A DNA stretch of 64,000 nucleotides from Paralichthys olivaceus (taxonomy: Eukaryota > Chordata > Actinopteri > Pleuronectiformes > Paralichthyidae), in NCBI RefSeq assembly GCF_024713975.1, contig NC_091095.1, positions 19,500,501 to 19,564,500 on the forward strand, written 5' to 3'. The notes below the pieces were generated by a model. That model was given only the letters and a program-made list of their open reading frames with translations. It was not told where the DNA came from and did not search any database. Every line of letters starts with the position of its first letter. The stretch's first letter is position 1. The translations under genes and the position numbers were made by a program. This document shows positions 49,649-61,200 of the stretch, one piece after another.

Positions 49649-50176
49649 CTCACACACAGTGATGTTACTGCCACAAAGTACGACAGAGAGGAGAGTTTCC
49701 TACATTCCTTAATGAGACTGTTTAGACGGTTATCATCCCCATGGGAACGAAAGGAATGTGCACACATTTCACTGTATTTTCATTCACAGACACACACAGA
49801 CACAGTACAGTCGTACAGTTAACATCGACATAAGTCATGGCTGTCGAGGAGGAAGCTGTCATCACAGGGAATTTGACACTCTTGTCCAAATCATTTACAT
49901 TAGCCTTGTTCACGTTCTGGCTGGTGCACATCAGTTTCAAAACCTCCCAGCCCAGTAAAATGTAGAGCTCTACACAACTGCATCAAATAACAGAGCAAAG
50001 CTTTGAGTCAGCGTTAGCTCTGACAACTTAATGTAGACACAAGCAAATGTTTTTTTTATATGAGATCACAGGATTTTCTTTTTTTTTTGGTAGAGGCCTC
50101 GTCAGTCAGTCACATTTTATCTGTGGTACTCACCCAGCAGTGAGGACAAAAAGATGATGTTCACTCTGTTGAGCAT
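44077..50176 (-). CDS. Fc receptor-like Ig-superfamily membrane protein
   Basis: A type I cell-surface receptor of the teleost FcR/FCRL-like family; ligand unknown. Exons (minus): 50176-50134, 48578-48549, 48441-48151, 46757-46458, 45928-45656, 45577-45539, 44453-44369, 44224-44077. They total 1209 nt, 402 aa, with phases consistent (Ig exons start in phase 1). Order: signal peptide split between exon 1 and a 30-bp mini-exon, the latter a hallmark of Fc receptor genes; three Ig domains (about 25-121, 122-221, 222-312); a stalk; one TM (about 329-350); a 48-residue tail ending in a WMEMSNLLDKH motif I associate with fish relatives. The TM has no charged residue and the tail no ITIM or ITAM tyrosine motif, so signalling, if any, is by another route. 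It lies between rabggta and carmil3, unlike the human arrangement. Confidence 0.88.
44985..45295 (+). repeat. Dispersed fish repeat, copy D
   Basis: Same family as 24070-24350: GGGGAATTATTCTTGGATCT, GAAATTTGGTGCGGCTTGAT and GGGGACTGCTGGGCCTTGGT in order. Lies in the intron between exons 6 and 7 of the Fc receptor-like gene. Confidence 0.65.
45656..45928 (-). CDS. Fc receptor-like Ig domain 3
   Basis: Opens GDIILKTQAFPVFTGDDVTL; the cysteines lie in LSCQYQ and GFYRCASHD. TSFFKNGAVI replaces the usual Trp strand C with Phe. Ends SWLSVSPDRG in phase 1. Confidence 0.9.
45985..46353. mobile_element. TTAA-type MITE, copy 3 (full length)
   Basis: The left end reads TTAAAGGTCCAGTGTGTAAG, the right end CACACTGTACCTTTAA, inverted and imperfect, with TTAA at both flanks. 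It is about 370 bp with no coding capacity, in opposite orientation to copy 1. It lies in the intron between Ig exons 2 and 3. Confidence 0.8.
46458..46757 (-). CDS. Fc receptor-like Ig domain 2
   Basis: Begins ELPPPFLSLTPNTRQVFRGE; the cysteines lie in FTLRCPSS and GLYWCEGPG, and the Trp in SGWKLLHF. Potential N-glycosylation sites at NSS, NLT and NIT. The donor GTGAGT after AGC-T keeps phase with exon 5; an upstream GTAAGC would break it. Confidence 0.9.
47005..47280 (+). repeat. Dispersed fish repeat, copy E
   Basis: CTGCCTCCACCAAGGTCAGA, GGTGCAGATCCAGATCATGG, TTGATTGAATTAAAGGGGAC and GGGCCTTGGCGGAGGTGCGC in order identify the 24070-24350 family; this is the least altered 3' end in the window. 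Confidence 0.7.
48151..48441 (-). CDS. Fc receptor-like Ig domain 1
   Basis: Ig fold with the cysteine pair in VLLQCTVES and DRYWCQAEC, Trp in YRWYRSK, and the EDTDRYWC strand-F motif. Residues about 25-121. An extra Cys (QAEC) follows strand F. Confidence 0.92.
48549..50176 (-). CDS. Fc receptor-like exons 1-2: signal peptide and mini-exon
   Basis: Exon 1 (50176-50134) encodes MLNRVNIIFLSSLLG; exon 2 (48578-48549) is only 30 bp and encodes VVLHVAEFK in phase. A separate mini-exon for the second half of the leader is typical of Fc receptor genes. Intron 1 (1.55 kb) holds a CA microsatellite (49590-49644) and a repeat at 48690-48910. Confidence 0.8.
48690..48910 (+). repeat. Dispersed repeat shared with carmil3 intron 2
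   Basis: TCAAGAACCATTCATCTTAT, CAGCTTCACACTTGG and TGAATTTGTCGTGATTT recur, in reverse, at about 58520-58690. It is a known kind of fish-wide repeat; I have no family name. Confidence 0.55.
49590..49644. repeat. CA microsatellite
   Basis: About 27 uninterrupted CA units in intron 1 of the Fc receptor-like gene. Confidence 0.97.
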
Positions 50177-51950
50177 TTTAAAGTCCAGGGTTAAATGTCT
50201 TATTCCACTGTTCTTTTTTGTTAAAGAGAATGTGACTTATGATTTGGAGATCTCCAGCACTGAAAGTGATGTAGCCTCTATTTAGGAAGTCCAGAGAAGG
50301 TTTATGTGAAAACTATGAGACAGAGAGTAATAGTATCTCTGAGGAGGAGTTTTATCTGACAAACATAGTAAATTACAGACAGAGATGGTCATCTTGGTGG
50401 AGGCTTTTCCTTCCTCTGTCGAGCAGTTAATAGGCGGAGCAATCAGACTACAGCATAGAGTGATAGACAGATTTTAAAACCACAATACAAAAAGTTCTAC
50501 TCTTTGTCCAAACAGAAATCACTTGTGTCCTCACAAAAACGGCCTACTAATGTGAAAGTACTTTTTCACTTTTTCCCATTCTTTGCTTTGAATTATTTTC
50601 TGTCCTGTTCATGTTTAACCCATCTTCATTTAGTGCTTGGTTGTATTTTATTATCCCTTGTTCTGCTCTATTTATATCCTCCTCTTCTTTCCAGTAACTG
50701 CTGTCAATGCTTCTTTTCTCTTCTGGGATTGTTTCATTTTATTCAGTATAATCCAGTCAGATACAATCAAATAAAGATTTGTTAAATTAAATGATGAGAA
50801 CCACAAGCCACAGTCAGTTTGATTCTTACCGTGCAAGTGGCACATTCCATTACTTTGATCCAGATTGAAATATTTCACAAATATGGGAAGGATTGCCATG
50901 AAATGTGGTTCACGCATGCATGTACAGTTCACAGGGATGAACTGGGATAACATGTGATAGTGTCCAAAGCATGAATCTTTGATTGTCACTTGACTTTTAG
51001 TGCAATTAGAGACGGAAATTTCCCGAAGTGCACATCATTGACTTCATTGCTTAGCTGGGAGCAACTCAAAGGCCAGACTTTTGTTTTTTCACTCAATGGG
51101 AATTTTAATCATCATATGCCAACACAAATTTTGTGTAGCTGCAGGGCCAAAGAAATAATTCGGAGTGTCAGGCAACATGACAGCTTCCCAAAACTGAAGC
51201 CAAAGTGTCTCTATCACCACCTGGTGGCTGGCTGCAGTATAGATAATAACCCTCACCTCCTCCATGCTAATGCACAGGACATGGACCAAACTAAAAAGTA
51301 CATGTTATAAAATACATTTTACTTAAAGATGGTTTGTGTCATTTTAAAGAGTTCTCATCAAACCGATGTTTATTCAAGGGCTTATTTTTCCAATAAGTTG
51401 AATTAAATGTGTTATTTGTATATAAACAGGGCTACTTGTGATTGGTGGATCACGTGGATCAATCGGGACTTCAAATATGCAAGATGGCAGCGTTTGTATC
51501 CAGGATATTTTGGCTTCCTGTCTGGAGAGTGGGAGGAAGTGGTGATTTTAGTAGAACACATTAGCCTTTATTAAGTTGGTGTCTTTCTGATGAGCAGTGT
51601 AAGTCCTGTTGGGACTCAAACATGAATCATTCTAATCTAGAGTAGTAATCTCTTTTAAATGACAGTAGTGAAGCAGCATCGGACTTCTTTTTTTTTGTTT
51701 TCATGCACCTCATCAACTTTTCATTCCTTCAAAAGCCAAACTGCATCATCTGTGATTGAGCTTTTCTGTTTTCTCAGGTAAGTTACAACTACAGCTGCCT
51801 CCTGGTCCCTCAGAGTGATCCCCGCCCACTTCTCCACCTCATCCCTGCCTCCATCCCCCCCCCCGTCCCTCCCTCCTCCACCCCCACATCCAGCCAGCCT
51901 CCCCAGCATCCACGGGGTCTGTTCCAGGAAGCGCGTCGGGCTGTCGGCTG
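50177..51950. other. Divergent intergenic region: Fc receptor-like / carmil3
   Basis: The two genes point away from each other across about 1.96 kb. No exon is seen. About 50840-50950 looks like a dispersed repeat (GGGATGAACTGGGATAA at its end). No TATA box could be placed with confidence for either gene. Confidence 0.45.
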
Positions 51951-51970
51951 CTCTGCTGGAACGTCAGGGG

Positions 51971-52016
51971 GGAGAGAGAGAGAGAGAGAGAAAGAAAGAG
52001 AGAGAGAGAGAGAGAG
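51971..52016. repeat. carmil3: GA-rich tract in probable carmil3 5'UTR
   Basis: GA dinucleotides broken by AAAGAAAG. It lies 120-165 nt upstream of the start codon in a GC- and purine-rich stretch that is probably 5'UTR or core promoter. Confidence 0.85.
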
Positions 52017-52135
52017 CGTCCCTCCTGTCCATCCCTGTGTGTGTATATGTGAGGGAGAGGGGGGGAGGTGGAGGAGAGCAGCAGCATCAGGAGGAGGAGG
52101 TGGAGGAGGGGTGGCGATAGGAGAGAGGAGCAGAC

Positions 52136-52221
52136 ATGGCTTCTAAAGAGAACACTGCCTCTGGTTTCATCAGTGTGAGCAAAGATATCACAGGTGGGTA
52201 AAAACACCGCCGCTCGCTTGT

Positions 52222-52254
<33 letters not shown>

Positions 52255-55200
52255 TGTGAGAGTGTTCCTGCTCCGGGTCTCGTTGTGGGGCTGTGACCGG
52301 GGTGTGTGCGCTCAGGCTCGGGATGCTTCTCCTCCGCGCGTCGGAGCCTGCGACCGAATCAGACGCATTGGATCATTGTCATGAGCGGCACCTTCTCCAT
52401 GCTGTCCCGGAGCTTTGCGGGGCTGCTCTGCTCCTCCTCTCCTCCGTGCGTGTGCACCAGTTCAATGTGCATGTGAATCATTTACAGTGCGGGGTGACTT
52501 ACAGTACGAGGCTTTACATCTGCGCCTCAGGCTGGAGCAGGTGAAGAGAGCCATAGGCAGCCTTAGGCCAGAGGGGGAGAGGGGCGTTGTGGAGATGATG
52601 CTGTGTTCTCATGCTCCTTTCACGTTTTCTCTTTCACACTCTCATTTCTGCTTCTCTACCTTTCACTATTGTCATCTTGTTTCTGCACTCTGATTACGCA
52701 CATGCATATGTGCATGTGAAAGTGAGGAGACACAGATGGAGGCAGATGTTCAGTCTCCTTCCAAACAAAATACAAGGGCCAGGAAAAGCTGACAGAATGC
52801 ACAAATGTTTATTTTATTTTCTCAAACAGCAACATCTCACACCTTTTAGAGTCTTTGCACCGGCATGAATGGAGCATCATGCACACGCACAAACACTCAC
52901 GCGCAGAGAAATCCAGTGCACACATGCTCAGGGTGGCAGGGAGTCTGCTGCTGTGTTAATTACTCCTAATGGCTCTATTAGGCGCACTGTGATGATTAAT
53001 CCAGTGGAATCCCTGCTTCTTCATTCAGTCACCTGCCGGGCAGCTGCACTTCCTTCAGGCTCTTCCCACTGACTGAGTGACCCAGGGGCCACCGTGGCCC
53101 CTGTGGCCTGCAAGCCGCACAAGGTCACCTGAATGAGACTGGAGTTTAGACCTCTTCTCTGGATGCAGTGGGTGGTTATTGTCAGTTTAGTGTTTTTGCC
53201 TGTGCCACAGTCTTTGGTAACAGAGATTCCACTAAAGTAAGGATGAACAGCACCAACAGCGAACTAGCAGCAAAATGAAAAATGATACTTTTTGGAAGAT
53301 GTGTGGAGCAGCATGGTGGTGTGGTGGTTAGCACTGTTGCCTCACAGCAAGAGGGCATGCTCTCCCTGTGTCTGCGTGGGTTTTCTCCAGATACTCCGAC
53401 TTCCTCCTTCAGTCCAGGATGTACCCATTTCTCTCCCAACGTCTGCTTGGATTGGCTCCAGGTCCAACATGAGGATAAGCAGTATAGATAATGGATGAAT
53501 GTGTTTTAGGGTTTGGAAAGCAAACCAAAGCTTCATCTCATCTAACTTCACACTAAGCTTCACTCAGACTCACTGCAATGTAAATTATCTTATTTATTTT
53601 GTATTTATGAGCTGTTCAAGTCTTGATTGAAATTGAAACCGCTTTACAGTACAGTTTTCCATTCACCCATTCATATACAGTGCATCCATGTGCAGCACTT
53701 TCTCTATCACACATCAGTCACACACGCTTTACCTTTTCAACTAGGGTGGAAGAAGCAGTCGGTTCTGTAAGTTGAGTAAAGGGGGAATCATAGATTTAAT
53801 CTAAAACAATTCATATGACAAGGAAGACAGATAAAGATAATAAATAAATAAATACATTGCATAAAATAGCAATAGTGGTGCAAGCAAAGTAGGTACAGTA
53901 CTAATTTGAAATTTGCTTCTCAAAGACTTTTGTGCCCCAAAGATATATATATGTATATACTGTATATATATAAACACCTTTCCATTAACAGGAAGACTTG
54001 CTTTACTATCCAGTGTGACTGTATCAACTCTAGAGCCAAACTCCACTGTCCAGGCTTTGGTTTATCGATTTTGCTCATAAACTTGTCAGTCGGGATGCAG
54101 TGCAGGCACAGTAATGGAGAGGCTGAATCAGGTATTTCCTGCCAGTGACTGTATGTTTCTGTGATATGTGTGTTGGCGCCATGTGTTGTTCTCACCCTAT
54201 GAGCAAGACACTTCCTCCTCTGCAGCAGTTACGTGCTGTATATACGAGTCAGGGGTCACAGCCGCCACAGTGATGCTGTTTGACAGGAACAGTTCTCAGT
54301 GAATCATCTGTTGCTCGAATGTGTCAAAAGGAAAAGACTGGAGCATATTGTGGAACACTATGATGACACCACAAGCTACAGTTGCTTTTAAATTCCATCA
54401 TGGTGCAGCTGAAATGAATATTCTCACATTTCAATCATCAGATTTTCTATCAATGCATGAAATCCAGGTACCATCTCTCTGAATGCACTGTGTTCTGGAC
54501 CATAAACCCTGCTTCTACGTTACATGCTGATTATATCAATTTGCATTTCAAAGGAATGTAATTCATTTAGAATGATCAGGATAAATACAGGTTCAGTGGT
54601 AAGTGGATTATTTTATCAAGTGAAATGTCAGAAGGAGTCTGTTCAAACGAGTCTGATATATTCCTCAGTTATTAGATGGAGATGAAGTTACAAGCACATA
54701 TCCACACAAAGGTCAAGGTGGGGTATGATTCATTTAAATGTGTTTAGCTTGTAAGGTTTTGTTCATTACAATATTAAAGCCAATGTGCAGTGAGAATCTA
54801 CCGAGACTCTATGCTCACATGGAGCTGTCATGTCCTACAGAGTAAATATGCAGCATATTCTGAAATCTCAAAACCTCTTTTTGACTTAAGTAGGTTTGGA
54901 TACTGATGTCAGCTCACTGAACATGATGAATTTAGTATTTTATCCTGCTTGCAAGCATTGGAGCAAAAATGTGTGTTTAAAAACTAGACATCTGGAAAAA
55001 TAAATCCCCAGTGCAGAAACACTATGAACTTGTATTCTATAGTAATCTGTTTACATGAGAAAAAAAACCCTCACACTCTTTAATTGGTTGGTACCTTAAC
55101 AGCATGAGGTGTGAAACCGATAAGTTAATACCTAGTCCAGACTCAGACATTTGGGGTCGACGTCTGCACTTAACTTAACAAGTTGTTTACCGTCTCTCCT

Positions 55201-58200
55201 CCGCTCGCTTTTTTTTGTTGTTATTTCATATGTCATAAACATCGGACGTGGGATTCGTTCACGTGTGGTTGTATTGTTGATACGTGCACATGACTATGTT
55301 CATAATGGTGTTTTTTTTATGCACATTTAATTTATTTGTATAAGGTTTCATTTAAAATCCGCATTACAGGAAGTTTTCATTGTAAAACAATAAGCTTCTT
55401 TCGTGAGCTAAAGCCTCGCTTCCTTCCTTCTTTAATGTTAGTGTTGCACATTTGATATAGTGCTATATGGTTATTTTAATATTTTTGTTGATAATAAATA
55501 AATGATTAAAACATCAAACTTGGTGATATTACTTCAGGTTGTGTATCAATACCTTTTTGATCATTTTTAGCACAATTTAATAATACAGTGATAATCAAGA
55601 GAATTTGTTTCGTCTCGTTATATGTTGTATTTCTAACTTTATTTATATCAAACGATTTTTGAAATATGTCACAAATGCAAGGCAGTACAGTTCATACTTT
55701 TCAAATCAGTGTAGAATGAATGTACATTGATAAAATAGCATCATGTAACATAGTGACAATAAATGCAGACATGATTTCTGAAATAAGAAAATAGTTGGCA
55801 GTATTTTTTATTACATGCAGTGAAATTTGTAAAAATGCTGGTTGGATTCCTTTAATGACTTAAACAGGGAGAATGTGCTCCTTTTTGTGTGTGTTTTTCT
55901 AACTTTATACTGTGTGTCCCTGTGTCATGGTTTTCATCCACAGAAAGCATCAGGAAGATTATCGATAAATCATCTATCAAGTTTGTTTGTGGCATTAAGC
56001 TCGACACCAAAAACAGCAAAACGGAGGACAGGATACTGGTGAGTGTCTGCGTTCAGCCTGCTCTCTTTTAACCGGCCTCTGTTTTACAGTCACAGTGGGA
56101 TGGTGATGTAGAAGAAATACATTATTCCCACTTCATAAGCAGTCTGATGCATTCATTATGTCTGTACACTTGTGTTTGATGTTAGCCCTAGTTGCAGTGT
56201 AAATGGATCTCAGCCCCAGTGATGATATCCATGACAGCAGAGACAGGAGCTCTCCGTGATTTCACAGTGAGACTGGACGTCTTGGATTCTGCGGTCAGCT
56301 GCTTCACGACCGCTGCTGGTTGCTCGTCAGGATGAATATTGGATAGACAGTATCTGTGGGAGCGGCTGTGGATTCCTCTGTGTCTGCAAGTCCCACTGTG
56401 GAGGCAGTGGGGAGCTGAGCAGCTCGCAGCCTTTGATTCAGGGGTGCTTTCATCAGAGAATATGGGACGTAGATATAAAGTCAATGTGAGTGAGTGAAGC
56501 TCTGCCAGCTATCTGGAAAGAATCTGGGGCAACGAGCTCTTCCACTGTGGACCAGAAATTACACTGGACCCTGGATCAATGCCATGTTTGCACAAGCAAA
56601 CACACACCTTGTGTGTGCCAGAGCTCATCCACAGAGGCTGCATATATACAGCAGGCTGTATTGATTGAGTGCTGCTTTAAAAGCATGTCTGTGTGAGGAC
56701 ACACTCATACAAAGCCTGGAGTTGCTTTTACACTGTTAAAAAGAGTTGCGACTCCTCTTGCACCTCCTGCAATCCCCTGTCTTCGCCTTGGCAAAGCTGC
56801 GCTTTCACTCGATGAATGCTTTAATGATTCATCGTGTGGCAAGGACGGGCAGTTAGGAGAGTTTCTGCATGTACAGACTTTGATATTCAGACACTTTGAT
56901 ATGTCTATCTGCCAGAAACATCTTTTCCAATAATCTCTTTCCAATCCATATCTCATTTGCTGCTTCCTCTTTAAAAGCTGAACTGGAGAGCCAGAGTTCT
57001 CGCTCCTGCTGGGCGCGCACAGGCGACGGGGAAAGAAATTGGAGTTTGATCAAACACCACGGCTTAGCACTTTTTTGGGAAAGCTGAGCTTAAATGTGTT
57101 GAGGTTTTGTTTTGGTGTTTCACAGAGAGATCAGGGTCGGAATGGAGTTGGATGAAGCTTGTTTGGGGATGTGATTTGTGGTTTGCAGGTCACGCGAACT
57201 TATCTCAGTCCCTCACAAAGGCTTCACCCAAACTGTCAAACTAGAGGAGATTAGAATATGTGTCCTGTTCCGGCGCTCATGCATAATTACACGCCACAAT
57301 AATCACGACGTGCGTGTGGTCCCTCTTTGATGAGGGATACTTCAACAAGTCTCTCTCTCCTGCTGCATCTCCATGATTTACTCCTGTTTACTTGAACGCT
57401 GTCTGCTAACCAGCACCCTTAACCCGACGCAACAACGTAATGCGATGCAATCTAGTTGTTTTTAATCTACTCCTTTAGACGGGGTTTGAAAGTGAAAGGC
57501 AGATCCTCCTCTCTCTCGCTCCCTCTCTCCATTTCACATGCACATTGTGAGTGACTGTCAGACACCTCACTTGCTGTGTGGGTGTAAGTGGCTGTCATCG
57601 TGTGGTTCTGACAAGCCTGAGTCAAGCTCATGTCTCCCAAAAAAACACAACAGTGGAGTGGAAGAGCTGTAATTGAATTACTGCTTTTACATTGGGCAGA
57701 GACATGTTGAGGTGGTGGGGGGGTTTGCCCTCAAGGAGTGTTTTAGCGGGGCAATCAGAGAGAATGGAGTAAATGATTGGGAGTGACGGAGCAGAAGAGG
57801 AGAAGAAAAAGAGCAGAGGGCAGTTCTTAGTGGCTGGTAGAGAACAGGAGAAATGCCAAACAACCACCAGTTTGCTTTTTGTTTGCTTCGATGGAGAGAG
57901 ACACGCCGATCGCTTTTTTTTTGTTTGCGACGAAAGACGTCGCTCAGGAAGAAGAATCAGGGACGAATCAGATTTATCCGACAGCTGCGTGACACAAATG
58001 TTTCCATGCCAAGAATAAGCACAGGCACAAGTGCTTCTATGTGCTCGTTCAGATGAGGATGCACAAATGTACCGTCACATCCTCAAATCAACTTTCTGTC
58101 GCTTTAAAATGGTCCCACACATTTTGGACTGAAGACACCAAATAACCCATAATACCCAGCAAAAATGCTAATGTATTATCCAGACCCATCATGATCTATT

Positions 58201-61200
58201 TTCTGCTTTAAGTACAAATGAAAATGTGGAGACAGATACAGCTCACTACATACAATTTGCAGCTCATATATAGGACACACTGCACATCTCAAGTTATATA
58301 AAGTTGTGCAGTGCCTGTTCTAAAGCTGTTTGTTTGGCCTGTGGTGATGCTGGTTGCAGCTTTCTTTTTGAAAGCAGTAACTGAGCCTCAGCAGGTGAAG
58401 ACCACAGAACCCTGCACCTGCTCCACTGCTGCTGCACAAAGAGCTGTTCAGTGAAGCTCGACCCAGTACACAGAACCCTGAACTGGACAATATGTTGTTG
58501 TCATGACTGATATTTTAACTTACGTAGATGAGTCCCAGCCATCGCTGCTTCAGAGCGCTGGTTGTCTGTTTATTCAACGTTTATTAATATTGAACATATC
58601 CAGTGTACAAATCGCAACAAATTCAACACTGCACTTCCCTGAGCCACAAGTCGATAAGCTGATAAGATGAATTTGTCCAGACAGACAGAGATTTGTGAAA
58701 TAAGTAGATAAATGAGTCACTTTCGTGTTTGTCCTCAGCAGGAGTAGTTCAGTGCTAATGTAATTACATCCTGCAGTGTAAAAATGTGTTTTAAACGTCG
58801 CAACATGCCATCATTTCTCAGCGTGTGTGCTAATCTATTAATGTTACATAACATGTCTCTGACATAAAGGGCTTTCAGCTGGATCAATACGTGAATATTG
58901 AAAGGACTCCTTATTTTCCTTTCTTCATTGCCATGGAAACCCGTGGTACTATTTTCTCCCCATGGGGGAATTTGATTGTGATTGAACTTTGTCACAATCG
59001 TTTTTCATTCCCTGTTTTTTAGGTCCTCGCGACATGGCGTCTTTATTTCCTGGCTCCAAAGGTTCCCGCTAAGGTACTTCTGTTCTCACCCCCCTCTCTG
59101 CAGTTAATGTACAGTATGAAGCTTTTCTGTCTCAATGCTGACTGAAACCCTGCCCACTGTATCCGTGACAACAGGTAGAATCTACATTCAACTTCCTGGA
59201 GATTCGAGCTCTGAATTCACACCCTGATCACCAGGTGAACTTTCACATTTACACTCTGCTCCATTGTTTGAGCTGATTGATTTACTGTACATTTGTATAA
59301 TGGAGTGGTTACATCACTGTGGCTTTAAATTGATTATAAGAAACATTTAATGCTTTCACTATTCTGTGCAGGTCATTATCGACACTGACAAGTCCAGCTT
59401 CTGCCTGAGATTTGAATCACGGGAACATGTCAATCATGTGGTCAGCCATATTAATTTCGCTCTCTCTCGAATATTCAACAACTCCATTTTTGCGTAAGTG
59501 TCACCATCTCGCAGGAGAAAATCTGAATTAATGTTCACTTATCTGTGCGGCGTCTGTTATCGGAAGCTTTGAAGAGGAGTGACCTTTATTGGTGCAATTA
59601 TCAGAAGAGAAATGATTCTTTACAGTGTCTGTGTTTCTTTTATCCGTGCAGCCCGTCCATCTGTCATTCTGACAGTGACCTTTCTGAAGGCAGCAGGAAG
59701 TATTCGCCCAGCTCCGAGACTTCAGTGGAAACCCAGAGGGCCTGTGGTAAAAAAGACATCATCTTCAAACATGGGAATCTACACACATGCATACACAGTC
59801 ACACACACACAGATACAAACACATCCATACCAGTTGGCAGACTGAAGAGGAAGTCGACTCACTCACTACACAAATGCTCTTCCAGATGTTCTTTTTAAAG
59901 AGCTTTGTCACACAAATAAAAGACTGTTAATTTGGACAAATGTTTCTGTCTGCATGTTCCTCTCTTTTCCCTCCTCTTATAGCTGCAGGAAGCAGCTGTT
60001 CACAACAGCTTTGATTATTTTTCTCTTCTTCTCTCTCTCTCTTCTGTTTTTATCCTCTGTGCACCCGCCTCTCTCAGGAGGCTTCTCGGAGACCTATGCC
60101 GCTCTGTGCGACTATAATGGCATCAGCTGCAAGGAGGAAGTGCAGTGGGTAAGAGCAGTGGGACTGAGTCACTCTGAGTGCTTTTGAGTGTTTACATACT
60201 GCGCTGTACACAAAATGAGAGGGCGTGGGGGGTGGGGGTCACACACTGTATCAAACATGTGTACTGTTGCCCCCAGGACGTGGACACCATCTATCACTCC
60301 CAGGACAACCGAGAGTTTAACCTGCTGGACTTCAGCCACCTGGAGAGCAGGTGAGGGACGACGAGCAGTCTGTCACCTCCAGAATATCTCACCTCATCTA
60401 CCTCATGTTTTTATCTTTTACAGAGATTTAGCAGTTATCGTCGCATCAATGGCGTACAACACCTGGTTTACTAAACTGTACTGCAAAGACCTGCGCATAG
60501 TATGTATAAGTTTCTCTCGATTACTGTACTGTGTCTGCTGGATTACAGGTGGAGCCTTTAAGCAAAAGCTGTTGTGTGTTTCCATTTTTCCTTCAGGGGT
60601 CAGAGGTCACAGAGCAGGTCCTGCATACAGTCAGCAAATCCTCCAGCCTGGAGGAGATCACTCTGGAGAACGCAGGGCTCAAATCGTAAGTTTTGATTCC
60701 TCATTCATTCTTCTGTAAACATTGTTAAAGGTTCACGCCACCAATGAAGCTCTGGCTACAATGTTTTAGTTTGAAAATGCATCAACTCTGCTTCAGATAC
60801 GTGACTTCAGAGTTTTAGCGCTGCAAAAAGCTTGGAGTTTGGAAACACAGCTGACCCTGTTTTAATTTGAATACTCTGGGTCTGCATGTTCTGTCACAAT
60901 GAAGCCTTCGCTGATTTGTCAGGCTCCTATCACATGGCCAGCATGAGCCTCGGCCACCAGTGTACACGATAATAAATGACAAGTATTGCTGACCCTGTTG
61001 TATTTGCTTATAGCTGTTGTGCAGTTAAATTCTGCAATTTACAATAATGCAACTGCTTACATGTGTAGGAGACAAGCTGTTATTTGAGCAATTTCTGTGA
61101 ACGCTGGCACGTGCATGCCCAGTGTATGTGAATGGTGGATTAAAAATGATAGAGATTTTAGTTTTCAAATGCCGTTTTCAAATGAAAACGTAGAGGTATG

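Noticed and set aside
51815-52207. Frames of about 100-120 aa on both strands at the carmil3 start
   Set aside because: Low-complexity proline/serine or arginine/glutamate runs produced by the GA-rich 5'UTR tract.
60188-60718. 176-aa plus-strand frame
   Set aside because: It runs across carmil3 exons 8-10, mostly in the wrong frame or through introns; phase-matched exons explain the region.
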